A DNA stretch of 41,371 bases, from assembly GCA_964500965.1 (NCBI GenBank), contig CAZCQZ010000015.1, positions 1-41,371 of the forward strand. Reading direction: 5' to 3'. Positions 16,563 through 24,845 of the stretch are shown here, in pieces. The notes beneath the pieces are model-generated. The model did not search any database, was not told the origin of the DNA, and worked only from the letters and a program-made list of their open reading frames with translations. The DNA is from JAISGQ01 sp964500965 (GTDB taxonomy: Bacteria > Bacillota > Clostridia > Oscillospirales > Acutalibacteraceae). Numbering within the stretch: position 1 is the stretch's first letter; the number at the start of each line of letters is the position of its first letter. Made by a program: the position numbers and the translations under genes.

Positions 16563-18412
16563 TTGCTTACCTCTCGAAGAATATCGGTAATAGATTTCAA
16601 ATCAAGCTCAAGTCCGGCAAGTGCCGAAGCAACAGCGGCTTGCGGAACAAACCTGTCATCAATGGCACGATGTATAAATCTGCCGCTGTAGCCGTGCTCC
16701 AGGAGTGTTGAGCCGAAATACTCTCCCACTCCGCCGCGTTTCATGCCTTCCTCAAAAAACACTATGCTGTCATATTGCATGGCTTTTTCAACGCAAAGGT
16801 CATCAATACGGTTTATCAGTAACAGCTTTAAAACCGAAATATCAATCCCCTCCGATTGCATCTTTCTCTGAACGGAGAGAAGTGTTCCGCCAAGTCTGCC
16901 ATAACTGACCGCAAGAACTTTGCTTCCGCTTTCGGAATAGAAAAAATCATCATTGTTCAATTTAAGTCCGTCAGGTATCGGGCTTTCCGTTCCTCTGGAA
17001 AATCTTATTGCGGCAGGACCGTTGATTTCAATACATTTTTGCAAACAACCGGAAATCTCGGAAAAATATGCAGGCGAATACACATTGAAATTAGGTATGG
17101 GCAAAAGCATTGCGGCATCGAAAACACCGTTATGCGTTTCACCGTCTTCTCCGACAATGCCCGCTCTGTCGATTATCAGCGTTACATTATTGCCGGAAAT
17201 GGCAACATCGTGTATAAGCTGGTCGTAGGCTCTTTGCAAAAAGCTTGAATACACCGCAAAAAACGGTTTCATTCCATTTGCCGCAAGCCCTGACGCAAAT
17301 GTTACAGCATGTCCCTCGGCAATGCCGACATCGTAAAACCTGTGACGAAATTTCTCGGCAAAAGCATCAAGCCCCGTGCCTGATTTCATGGCCGCAGTGA
17401 CTGCGCATATTTTATTGTCCTTTTCCGCAAGCTTGCAAAGCTCGTCGCCGAAAACCGACGAAAATGTCGCTCCGCTGAAATTCGGCTCTCCGGAATCCGG
17501 GTCAAAGGCAGATATGCCATGGAATTTTCTGGGCATTTTTTCAGCATGTGAATACCCCTTGCCCTTTAAAGTGCAAATGTGCACAAGCACAGGTCTGCCA
17601 AGATTTTTTGCGGTTTCAAGCACACGTTCAAGCAGTTGCTCGTTGTGGCCGTCTACCGGTCCCATATACAAAAAGCCCATATCCTCAAACATTGAGCTTT
17701 TGTATAGAGTATTTTTAATGGCCTTTCGCGAAGTCAGAAGCATTTTATTTATTTTTTTGCCAACCAGCGGTATTGCGCCGAAAACCTTTGCAACACCGGA
17801 CTTAAAGCGAAAATAGCCCTTTTTGGTGCGAAGCACCGCAAGATGTCGTGCGACTGCACCTACGTTTTTGTTTATGGACATACGGTTGTCGTTCAACACA
17901 ACGACAAGTCTGTTTTTACTTCGACCTGCATTGTTCAGCCCCTCATAGGCAAGACCGCCTGTAAGCGCACCGTCACCGATAACCGCAACAACGCACCCGT
18001 CCTGACCGGACAGCTTTTTTGCCTCAGCCAGACCCAGTGCCGCAGAAATTGATGTACTGCTGTGCCCCGAAATAACAGGGTCGTGAACGCTTTCGGAGGG
18101 CTTCGGAAATCCCGACAAACCGCCCTCGGTACGAAGCGTTGAAAAACGTTCACGCCGTCCGGTGATAAGCTTATGAGTGTAGCACTGATGTCCGACATCA
18201 AAAACAAACCGGTCTACAGGCGAATCGAAAACACGGTGCATTGCAACCGTAAGCTCCACAACACCGAGATTTGAAGCAAGATGACCGCCGGTGTGAGAAA
18301 CCGTCTGAATCAGATAATCTCTGATTTCGGCACACAGCGTATCAATCTGCTTTTTGTCAAGACTTTTAAGGTCGGCAGGTGAATTTATGCCGTCAAGTAG
18401 TTCATAAGACAT
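16559..18412 (-). CDS. dxs: 1-deoxy-D-xylulose-5-phosphate synthase
   Basis: First enzyme of the MEP isoprenoid pathway, condensing pyruvate and glyceraldehyde 3-phosphate with thiamine diphosphate. The 617 residues are full length. The TPP motif is GDGALTGGLAYEGLNNAG near residue 150; the transketolase central domain carries GIAEGHAVTFASGLA. ATG at 18412 is chosen over TTG at 18418, with AAGAG upstream. It follows ispA by 17 nt, so two isoprenoid genes are adjacent and co-regulated. Confidence 0.97.
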   Translation of the reverse strand: MSYELLDGINSPADLKSLDKKQIDTLCAEIRDYLIQTVSHTGGHLASNLGVVELTVAMHRVFDSPVDRFVFDVGHQCYTHKLITGRRERFSTLRTEGGLSGFPKPSESVHDPVISGHSSTSISAALGLAEAKKLSGQDGCVVAVIGDGALTGGLAYEGLNNAGRSKNRLVVVLNDNRMSINKNVGAVARHLAVLRTKKGYFRFKSGVAKVFGAIPLVGKKINKMLLTSRKAIKNTLYKSSMFEDMGFLYMGPVDGHNEQLLERVLETAKNLGRPVLVHICTLKGKGYSHAEKMPRKFHGISAFDPDSGEPNFSGATFSSVFGDELCKLAEKDNKICAVTAAMKSGTGLDAFAEKFRHRFYDVGIAEGHAVTFASGLAANGMKPFFAVYSSFLQRAYDQLIHDVAISGNNVTLIIDRAGIVGEDGETHNGVFDAAMLLPIPNFNVYSPAYFSEISGCLQKCIEINGPAAIRFSRGTESPIPDGLKLNNDDFFYSESGSKVLAVSYGRLGGTLLSVQRKMQSEGIDISVLKLLLINRIDDLCVEKAMQYDSIVFFEEGMKRGGVGEYFGSTLLEHGYSGRFIHRAIDDRFVPQAAVASALAGLELDLKSITDILREVSK

Positions 18413-18429
18413 AAGCAATCTCTTTTCGT

Positions 18430-19299
18430 TTAAGCGATTCTTGTTTCCAGTTTCTTTGCAAATTCAATAAGAAAATCGGTATCGGAAAAGCATTTTAGAC
18501 TTTCGCAAGCCTTACGGGTGTGTTCTTTTGCAAGAAGCTTCGCTTTCTCAATGCCCAGCAGTGAAACGCTGTTTGCCTTTTGCTTTTCCGCATCGCTTCC
18601 GATAGGCTTGCCGACCTTTTCAAAATCACCTACAGCGTCAAGAACATCGTCTATTATTTGAAATGCCATTCCCAGCTCGTAACCGTAAGTATCTGCCGCG
18701 GCGATTTGCTCGGCACTTGCGCCGGCAACGATACAGCCGATTTTGCAGGCGGCCTGAATGAGAGCGCAGGTTTTTCCCTTAAACATCAGCAGCATATTTT
18801 CAAAATCAGGCTCGCGACCTTCGGATTCAATGTCAATAACCTGACCGCCAATCATGCCGCACATTCCGCTGTTCTCGGACAGTACCGAAACTGCCTTTGC
18901 CCTGTTTTCCGCCGCAATCTCATTTGCGTTCGCAATCATGCCGAATGCAAGCGTAAGCAATGCATCACCGGCAAGCAACGCAGTGGCTTCGTCAAAGGCA
19001 ACGTGACAGGAGGGCTTGCCTCTGCGGAAATCATCATCGTCCATGCAGGGCAGGTCATCGTGAATGAGCGAATATGTGTGAATGCATTCAACGGCACAGG
19101 CGGCAGGAATCGCAAAGCCGTAACTGCCTTTGCACAACCGCGCAAATTCCAGTGTAAGCACCGGACGAACGCGCTTACCTGCATTAAGCAGGCTGTACCG
19201 CATTGCATCAAGCAGTGATGACGGCGCGTTTACATTTGAAAGCGACGATTTGAGAAAGGCTTCAATATCGGCAAGATATTCTTTTTTGTAATCATTCAT
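18430..19299 (-). CDS. ispA: Polyprenyl (farnesyl/geranyl) diphosphate synthase
   Basis: All-trans prenyl diphosphate synthase of 289 residues. The first aspartate-rich motif is DDLPCMDDDD near residue 83 with the following RRG, and the second is DDVLD near residue 220. Short-chain products (C15) are expected for this length and cluster position, but chain length is not proven. Start ATG overlaps xseB by 8 nt. Confidence 0.95.
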   Translation of the reverse strand: MNDYKKEYLADIEAFLKSSLSNVNAPSSLLDAMRYSLLNAGKRVRPVLTLEFARLCKGSYGFAIPAACAVECIHTYSLIHDDLPCMDDDDFRRGKPSCHVAFDEATALLAGDALLTLAFGMIANANEIAAENRAKAVSVLSENSGMCGMIGGQVIDIESEGREPDFENMLLMFKGKTCALIQAACKIGCIVAGASAEQIAAADTYGYELGMAFQIIDDVLDAVGDFEKVGKPIGSDAEKQKANSVSLLGIEKAKLLAKEHTRKACESLKCFSDTDFLIEFAKKLETRIA

Positions 19300-19495
19300 C
19301 GCCGTTTACCTCCCCAATATCGGAAAGCCTTGCGATTTTGCACTGTGCTTCATTCAGCGCAGAATTGCAGAAAGCGATAAGCTTTGTTGCTTCTTCGTAA
19401 AGCTCGATTGATTTTTCCAGTGCCGCACCCTCACCGAGAAGTGCGGATATTTCTTCCAAACGCTTCATTGCATCTTCAAAAGTCATTTTATTCAT
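19292..19495 (-). CDS. xseB: Exodeoxyribonuclease VII small subunit
   Basis: A 67-residue, mostly helical acidic protein (MTFEDAMKRLEEISALLGEG, then LEKSIELYEEATKLIAFC), the standard XseB pattern. Several copies bind one XseA to form exonuclease VII. It overlaps xseA by 8 nt and ispA by 8 nt. Confidence 0.96.
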   Translation of the reverse strand: MNKMTFEDAMKRLEEISALLGEGAALEKSIELYEEATKLIAFCNSALNEAQCKIARLSDIGEVNGDE

Positions 19496-20702
19496 TGTAA
19501 TCCACCGATAATTTATTTATTTTACATTGCGCGATACCGTCATGGAATTTCAGGGTTATATCGTCACCCTCACAAAGCTGTGAAGCCGAAGAAACCACCG
19601 AGCTGTCTTTGTATGCAACACTGTATCCGCGCATCATAACGGCAATGGGGCTCAATGCCTCTATAGCCGAGCTGACGGCGGCAAGCTTTGCACCTGACTG
19701 CATGACAGCCGATTTGTATTTGTGTTCTATGTCTGTGCCGAGAATATCAAGCTTTTGCGCGCATACATCAATCGCGCCGAAAGGACTTTTCAAACAAGAC
19801 AGTGAAGTTATTGCATTTAGCGAAAGACGTGAACGCTCAATTTTATCGCTTACGGCACGAAGCATTGAAGCGGCATGAGCATCAAGCAGTCCTTTAAGCT
19901 TTTCTTTGTCAGGTACGGCAATTTCCGCGCCGACGGACGGAGTTGGCGCACGCATATCGGCGGCGAAATCGCACAGCGTAAAATCCGTTTCGTGACCGAC
20001 CGCGCTGATAATCGGGATTTTCGATGCGGCTACGGTACGTACAAGCTGCTCGTCGTTAAAGCACCACAGGTCTTCTATTGAGCCGCCGCCACGACCGACA
20101 ATCATCACATCACAGGCGTTTTTTTCGTTCATGTCGTTTATAGCCTTTACGATAGTCGGTGCGGCATCGGCACCCTGAACTAGCACCGGCGCAAAAACGA
20201 CACGTGCACAGGGAAAACGCCTTGAAAGCACACTGAGAATGTCCCTTACTGCGGCACCGGTCGGAGATGTTACAACACCGACTTTTTCGGGATAACGCGG
20301 AAGCGGACGTTTTCGCGAAGCATCAAAAAGCCCCTCGCTTTCAAGCTTGGTTTTAAGCTTTGCGTATGCGGCGAACAACGCGCCCTCACCGTCCGGCGAA
20401 AGCTGTTCGACATATAACTGATATGTTCCTGCCGCCGGATAGACGGAAATTCTGCCTCTTGCAACAACGTTCATACCGTTTTCCGGCATGAATTTCAGCA
20501 GTCGATTACTGCCGCGGAACATAGCCGCAGATATTGCCGAATCCCTATCTTTCAGGGAAAAATACATATGTCCTGACGAATGATGCTTAAAATTTGATAT
20601 TTCACCGGTGATTGTAACATCGGTGAGTATTTCGTCGGAATCCATCAGGCTTTTAAGGTAGCCGTTAATCTGCGATACAGTTAATCTCTGCAAGCTATTC
20701 AC
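19488..20702 (-). CDS. xseA: Exodeoxyribonuclease VII large subunit
   Basis: Catalytic subunit of exonuclease VII, 404 residues. An N-terminal OB-fold (ITGEISNFKHHSSGHMYFSL) is followed by the catalytic domain with VGRGGGSIEDLW, SAVGHETDFTLCDFAADMRA and PTPSVGAE. GTG start at 20702 overlaps the upstream TsaD-like gene by 8 nt. It forms a coupled block with xseB and ispA. Confidence 0.97.
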   Translation of the reverse strand: MNSLQRLTVSQINGYLKSLMDSDEILTDVTITGEISNFKHHSSGHMYFSLKDRDSAISAAMFRGSNRLLKFMPENGMNVVARGRISVYPAAGTYQLYVEQLSPDGEGALFAAYAKLKTKLESEGLFDASRKRPLPRYPEKVGVVTSPTGAAVRDILSVLSRRFPCARVVFAPVLVQGADAAPTIVKAINDMNEKNACDVMIVGRGGGSIEDLWCFNDEQLVRTVAASKIPIISAVGHETDFTLCDFAADMRAPTPSVGAEIAVPDKEKLKGLLDAHAASMLRAVSDKIERSRLSLNAITSLSCLKSPFGAIDVCAQKLDILGTDIEHKYKSAVMQSGAKLAAVSSAIEALSPIAVMMRGYSVAYKDSSVVSSASQLCEGDDITLKFHDGIAQCKINKLSVDYNE

Positions 20703-21621
20703 CTGCCTTGTGAGCCAGCAGAGCTATTCCGCAGGCATTGTCGGTAGAATATTCGGGAGCTGCAAAGTGTGCGCCGAATTTATTTTCAAAGGATTCTCTG
20801 ATGATTGAATTTGACATAACGCCGCCTGCAAAGAGAAGCGGCAGTTTTTCTTTTTCGAGAAGCCTTTCGGCAATTGATTCCAGCGAAACGCGCACGTATT
20901 CAAGACAGGTTCGCGCAACAAGTGCAGGCTCTGCCCCACTTTCGACCAATGCACGGCATTTGTTTTCCACACCGGAAAGGCAACAATCAAGCCCTTTCAT
21001 TGTGGGCTTGCATTTTACATTGTCGGTGCATTGCAAGGCAAGCTGTTCAAGATGTATACCGCCGGGAAATGGCAGTCCCAGCATGTTTGCCGTTCTGTCA
21101 ATAACCTGACCTGCTTTTAAATCAAGCGAGCCTGCAAGCTTTTCTTCGGCAAAGCCGTGAGAATTTCTCGTAACAAGCAACGCTTCCGTTGTTCCGCCGG
21201 AAACATGAAAAGCGTAAAACCTGTCTCCGATACTGTCGTAGCAGTCGGCGGAATACAAAGCGGCGGCAATGTGCCCCTCCTGATGAGAAAAGCGGTAAAG
21301 AGGTACATTCAATGCCGACGCAAGAGTTTCGGCAAAGGAGATACCCACTTCAAAGCAGGGCATATACGAGCCGTCAACCGGTCTGGGTCTTGTGGAAACT
21401 CCTATACAGCCGATTTGGGCATCACAGGCTCCGAACAGCTCCGAAGCAAGGGGAGCAATTTGCTTAACGTGGTGAAAAACCGCGTCATTCTGCCTGACCC
21501 CAAGCTCACCTTCTTTAACGGGAAGAAGCTTCTTTTTTGAAAGCATGGAATGATTTTCCGGAAAATAAAACGCGGTCGATGTTGTGTAATTACTTGTATC
21601 AATGCCAAGACAGGCTTTCAT
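20695..21621 (-). CDS. TsaD/Kae1-like (peptidase M22) ASKHA protein
   Basis: A 308-residue protein of the Kae1/TsaD fold. Motifs are LGIDTSNYTTS (phosphate 1), the metal pair in SHQEGH (HxxxH near residues 113-117), HVSGGTTEALL (phosphate 2), FAGGVMSNS and DNACGIALL. TsaD makes the t6A tRNA base with TsaB, TsaC and TsaE, but this protein is shorter than TsaD and none of those partners is adjacent. Clostridia commonly carry such a paralogue next to nusB/xseA in addition to true TsaD, so the exact role is open. It starts directly after the nusB stop. Confidence 0.85.
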   Translation of the reverse strand: MKACLGIDTSNYTTSTAFYFPENHSMLSKKKLLPVKEGELGVRQNDAVFHHVKQIAPLASELFGACDAQIGCIGVSTRPRPVDGSYMPCFEVGISFAETLASALNVPLYRFSHQEGHIAAALYSADCYDSIGDRFYAFHVSGGTTEALLVTRNSHGFAEEKLAGSLDLKAGQVIDRTANMLGLPFPGGIHLEQLALQCTDNVKCKPTMKGLDCCLSGVENKCRALVESGAEPALVARTCLEYVRVSLESIAERLLEKEKLPLLFAGGVMSNSIIRESFENKFGAHFAAPEYSTDNACGIALLAHKAGE

Positions 21622-22017
21622 TTACTTTACCTCTTTTGAAAGCGCGCTGAGTACGCCGTTAATAAACGCGGCTTCCTCCGGCGTTGAATATTTTTTTGCT
21701 ATGACAACAGCCTCGTTAATGGAAACCGGTGCATCAATTTCATTGTCAAACAGGATTTCATAAGCTGCGATTCTCATAACCGCTCTTGCGACATGAGATA
21801 CGCGGCTACTGCTTCTGCCCTTGAGATTTCGGTCAATTGCGGCATCAACGGCTTCGATATTTTCAAAGATGTTTTCAACCTTTGCCTTGACTTCCTCCTC
21901 AAGCATAAGGTCACGGCTTTCGAGCGCCAGCGACACTATTTCGGGAATTTCATAACCTGTGAATGATTTTTCAAAAACAAGCAGAAATGCCTGCTCTCTG
22001 TTTTTTCTTCTGCTCAC
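21622..22017 (-). CDS. nusB: Transcription antitermination factor NusB
   Basis: All-helical RNA-binding protein of 131 residues that joins NusE/S10 on boxA RNA in rRNA antitermination. Start MSRRKNREQAFLLVFEKSF and the C-terminal INEAVVIAKKYSTPEEAAFINGVL are diagnostic. GTG start has GGAGGA upstream. First gene of the operon that runs to radA; it does not have the amaP/asp23 genes that often precede it in Firmicutes. Confidence 0.96.
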   Translation of the reverse strand: MSRRKNREQAFLLVFEKSFTGYEIPEIVSLALESRDLMLEEEVKAKVENIFENIEAVDAAIDRNLKGRSSSRVSHVARAVMRIAAYEILFDNEIDAPVSINEAVVIAKKYSTPEEAAFINGVLSALSKEVK

Positions 22018-22080
22018 TGTAAAAGTCCTCCGTATACACGTATTTGCGCGTGTTTTTTCAAATGTCTGTCAAACAAACAT

Positions 22081-22109
22081 ATTATAACACATAATGAATA
22101 TACACACAA
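22081..22109 (-). promoter_or_regulatory. Promoter of the nusB-radA operon
   Basis: On the minus strand TTGTGT (22109-22104), 17 nt, TATAAT (22086-22081). The leader to nusB is about 58 nt and contains a small ACACG/CGTGT stem. Confidence 0.6.
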
Positions 22110-22121
22110 TATATTCATTAT
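22091..22121. promoter_or_regulatory. AT-rich 12-bp palindrome around the nusB promoter -35
   Basis: Perfect arms ATAATGAATATA (22091-22102) and TATATTCATTAT (22110-22121) with a 7-nt centre that contains the proposed -35 hexamer of the nusB promoter. It lies in the divergent region between nusB and the gene at 22180 and could be an operator for either. Confidence 0.6.
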
Positions 22122-22138
22122 TAAAAAATTGATAATTA

Positions 22139-22173
22139 CGCTCCTTTTACGCAAAATATCGGTAAAAGGAGCG
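22139..22173 (+). promoter_or_regulatory. SD-sequestering hairpin before the gene at 22180
   Basis: Perfect 12-bp arms CGCTCCTTTTAC (22139-22150) and GTAAAAGGAGCG (22162-22173), 11-nt loop. The 3' arm contains the AAGGAG ribosome-binding site; ATG follows 6 nt after the stem. Confidence 0.75.
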
Positions 22174-22179
22174 TTAAAA

Positions 22180-22509
22180 ATGATAAAGCTATGTTGTTTT
22201 TTTGAAAATACCGATGATGCCGAATTTGCAAAAGCAAGGATTCTGCATTGCTGTGGCGGCGAATGTGACATAACGTCAAGCTGCGAAATCACTTCCGAGG
22301 CAGAGCCGATTTACCGATTACCGTCACCTTTAGCTGAAAACGGCATGTGGCAGATGATTACGCCGATACTCCCCGAAAAGCGTGAAAACAAGGATAACAG
22401 ATGCAAGCTTACCTATATCGGTTTTGAAGAACAGGCGAAAGCGGCCGAAGCTCTGCTTATAAATCTTCGTGTAAGCGGTATTGAAAAATCCGGGTTTCCG
22501 AGAGGCTGA
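22180..22509 (+). CDS. Small Cys-rich protein of unknown function
   Basis: A 109-residue protein with no family I recognise. Cysteines cluster early (LCCFFE near residue 5, HCCGGECD near 25, SSCE near 33), which may bind metal or be redox active. A middle PILPEKRENKDN segment and a C-terminal helix (EEQAKAAEALLINLRVSG) follow, giving the look of a small alpha/beta domain. ATG at 22180 is chosen for AAGGAG at 22166-22171, itself inside a 12-bp hairpin. It is a single gene, divergent from nusB and convergent with the S1-domain gene, from which it is separated by one base. Confidence 0.65.
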   Translation: MIKLCCFFENTDDAEFAKARILHCCGGECDITSSCEITSEAEPIYRLPSPLAENGMWQMITPILPEKRENKDNRCKLTYIGFEEQAKAAEALLINLRVSGIEKSGFPRG

Positions 22510-22510
22510 C

Positions 22511-23449
22511 CTATTTTGCGGTTTGGCAAAACACGGTTTCGATTATTTTATCGCATTCCGCCGGTGAATAGGAAAACGTATCAATATGGTCGCCGGTGAA
22601 AAAATATTTCGGTTTACCCGGCGGATTATCGGCGCGGAAAGTATCGACAAGTACAAGCTTAACTTTCATTCGTTCCGGGATAATGCTTTTAATGTAAACA
22701 CTTGCAAATTGCCCAACCGCAACACCGTCCCGACATTCCGCAAGTCCGGCAAGATTCGGCGCAATTTCAACAAAAATGCCGTAGCTCTCAATTGAGCGAA
22801 CAACACCTGTGACCGTCTCCCCTACATTAAATTGCCGTGCGTTTTCAAGCCATGTTCCCAGCAGCTCACGATGTGACAAAGCAACACGTCCGTCACCCTC
22901 GTTATCCTTGATGACCGCGCGTATTTCCATGCCCACCGAAAGTCTGTCGCCGGGGTGAGAAATACGTGAAACGGAAATCAGGTCAATGCTTATCATAGAC
23001 GGCAATCCGCAACCGATGTCAACGAAAGCGCCAAAGGGTTCAAGGTGAGTGACTGTTGCATCAATGACATCGCCTGACATCAGTTTGCTTATGTAACTGC
23101 GTACACAATCCTCCTGAACCGCACGTCGCGAAAGCATGGCGTAGGGCACGCCGTTTGAATCTGCGGCGATGCTTTCAACGTAAAAGCAGACAGGTTTTCC
23201 GACCCTGGAAATCACCGCAATATCACGTACTCTGCCCTCGGCAATCCCCCTTGCGCCGTCTTCGCGTCTGATGATGCCTTTCATACAACCGAGGTCAACA
23301 ATGAGATTGTGTTTTCCGTCGCACAGAACCGCATTCGCTTCGACAATGCGCCTTTCCGCCATTGCCCTTGAAAGAGCCGCACATGATGAAAGAGCCGCCG
23401 TATTTTCAGGCGTATGAATAAGCCTGCCCTCAGGCATGAATTTTTGCAT
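22511..23449 (-). CDS. S1 RNA-binding domain protein (ribosomal protein S1-like)
   Basis: A 312-residue protein with three OB/S1-type repeats: a degenerate one near residues 35-100 (AVLCDGKHNLIVDLGCMKGII), a good one near 130-200 (GDVIDATVTHLEPFGAFVDI to VALSHRELLG) and one near 205-270 (FNVGETVTGVVRSIESYGIF to IPERMKVKLVLVD). It is shorter than Gram-negative S1 and lacks the HMB reductase (IspH) fusion of some clostridial S1 proteins. It probably binds single-stranded RNA; whether on the ribosome is unknown. ATG at 23449, SD GGGAGG inside a 14-bp hairpin (23455-23498). Lies 82 nt behind pdp. Confidence 0.85.
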   Translation of the reverse strand: MQKFMPEGRLIHTPENTAALSSCAALSRAMAERRIVEANAVLCDGKHNLIVDLGCMKGIIRREDGARGIAEGRVRDIAVISRVGKPVCFYVESIAADSNGVPYAMLSRRAVQEDCVRSYISKLMSGDVIDATVTHLEPFGAFVDIGCGLPSMISIDLISVSRISHPGDRLSVGMEIRAVIKDNEGDGRVALSHRELLGTWLENARQFNVGETVTGVVRSIESYGIFVEIAPNLAGLAECRDGVAVGQFASVYIKSIIPERMKVKLVLVDTFRADNPPGKPKYFFTGDHIDTFSYSPAECDKIIETVFCQTAK

Positions 23450-23454
23450 AAATA

Positions 23455-23498
23455 AACCTCCCGCATATTTCTAGTCCGTAAAATATATGCAGGAGGTT
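23455..23498 (-). promoter_or_regulatory. SD-sequestering hairpin before the S1-domain gene
   Basis: In the mRNA, AACCUCCUGCAUAU (23498-23485) pairs over 14 continuous positions (one U-G) with AUAUGCGGGAGGUU (23468-23455). The 3' arm holds the full GGGAGG site, 7 nt from AUG. No T-run follows, so it is not simply the pdp terminator. Confidence 0.75.
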
Positions 23499-23531
23499 CA
23501 GATTTCATTCAATAATGTTAAATATCTTATG

Positions 23532-24827
23532 TCAACTGATTATGTCTATAACAATGGGCTGTTTTTCGGTTGGCTTTTCCGATATGATGTATGCGTCTGC
23601 AAGCATGTCGGACACCTTTGCGGCACAGTCGATTCTGTTTGTGAATATTGTTGCGATAGCTTCGTCGGCTTCAACATGGTCGCCGACTTTTTTTCGGAGT
23701 ATTATTCCGGCGTCGTGGTCAATAACATCATTTTTTTCAGCTCTGCCTGCGCCCAAAAGCACACAGCAATCACCGACTTTTTCGGCGTTAATGTGTTTGA
23801 CATAACCGGACTGCCCGGCAAACACATCTTTGCACAGCGCACACTTATTATCGGTGGCATCAATTGCGTTGATATCTCCGCCCTGAGCCGTAATCCATTC
23901 ATTAAACTTCTGTAAAGCCATTCCGCTTGACAGTGCAAAAGTGGCTTTGTTACGGCTTTCTTCGCTATTCCACCCATGAACAAGGGAAAGCATTTCGGAA
24001 GCAAGAGTAATACTCACTTCTCTTAAATCCTCCGGACCGTTACCACGCAAAACGTCAAGTGCTTCCTTAACCTCAATCATGTTGCCGATACCGAATCCCA
24101 GCGGCTCGTCCATATTCGTAAGCACCGCACGGACTTTTCTGCCATAGTGTTCGCCGATTATTATCATTGTCTCGGCAAGCTTTCGCGCTTCGTCAACGGT
24201 TTTCATAAATGCGCCGCTTCCGATCTTTACGTCAAGGACAATTGAGTGAGCGCCGGCGGCAAGTTTTTTGCTCATTATGCTGGAGGCAATAAGCGGAATA
24301 CTGTCTACTGTTGCGGTAACATCTCTCAGCGCATAAAGCATTTTGTCCGCAGGTGCAAGGTTTTTGCTTTGACCGATTACTGCAATACCGTGATTTTTTG
24401 CGGTTGACATAAATTCTTCCGATGTCATTTCCGTCTTATATCCCGAAATACTTTCCAGTTTATCAACCGTGCCACCGGTATGCCCCAGCCCACGACCGGA
24501 CATTTTTGCCGTAATTGCGCCAAGGGAAGCTACAACAGGTGCAACGATGAGTGTAGTCTTGTCACCCACTCCTCCGGTTGAGTGCTTATCCACGGTTTTA
24601 TTTCCGAATGAGGACAAATCCAGCATATCCCCCGATTTCGCCATTGCATCGGTTAAAACCGCAGTTTCTTCGTCAGTCATGCCTTTGAAAAATATTGCCA
24701 TACAAAGAGCAGACATCTGATAATCCTTGATTTCGCCTTTTACATATCCGTCAATTGCGCTGTAGATTTCCTCCGGGGTAAGCTCACCGCCATTGCGTTT
24801 TTTACGGATAATATCATACATGTGCAT
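23532..24827 (-). CDS. pdp: Pyrimidine-nucleoside phosphorylase
   Basis: Cleaves uridine, thymidine or deoxyuridine with phosphate to base and (deoxy)ribose 1-phosphate. The 431 residues match the Gram-positive pyrimidine-nucleoside phosphorylase. The family signature is SGRGLGHTGGTVDKLESI near residue 108, preceded by the phosphate/K-binding KHSTGGVGDKTT. Third gene of deoC-deoD-pdp. GGAGGAG precedes ATG. Thymidine-specific deoA cannot be excluded, but Firmicutes enzymes of this type are usually broad. Confidence 0.93.
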   Translation of the reverse strand: MHMYDIIRKKRNGGELTPEEIYSAIDGYVKGEIKDYQMSALCMAIFFKGMTDEETAVLTDAMAKSGDMLDLSSFGNKTVDKHSTGGVGDKTTLIVAPVVASLGAITAKMSGRGLGHTGGTVDKLESISGYKTEMTSEEFMSTAKNHGIAVIGQSKNLAPADKMLYALRDVTATVDSIPLIASSIMSKKLAAGAHSIVLDVKIGSGAFMKTVDEARKLAETMIIIGEHYGRKVRAVLTNMDEPLGFGIGNMIEVKEALDVLRGNGPEDLREVSITLASEMLSLVHGWNSEESRNKATFALSSGMALQKFNEWITAQGGDINAIDATDNKCALCKDVFAGQSGYVKHINAEKVGDCCVLLGAGRAEKNDVIDHDAGIILRKKVGDHVEADEAIATIFTNRIDCAAKVSDMLADAYIISEKPTEKQPIVIDIIS

Positions 24828-24845
24828 GAAAAATCTCCTCCTTTG

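Noticed and set aside
18580..19218. A 212-codon open frame on the plus strand inside ispA
   Set aside because: Antisense shadow of ispA, whose aspartate-rich motifs are intact; no SD, no family.
22014..22292. 92-codon minus-strand frame upstream of nusB
   Set aside because: Runs through the nusB promoter and the antisense of the Cys-rich gene; no SD and no conserved look.
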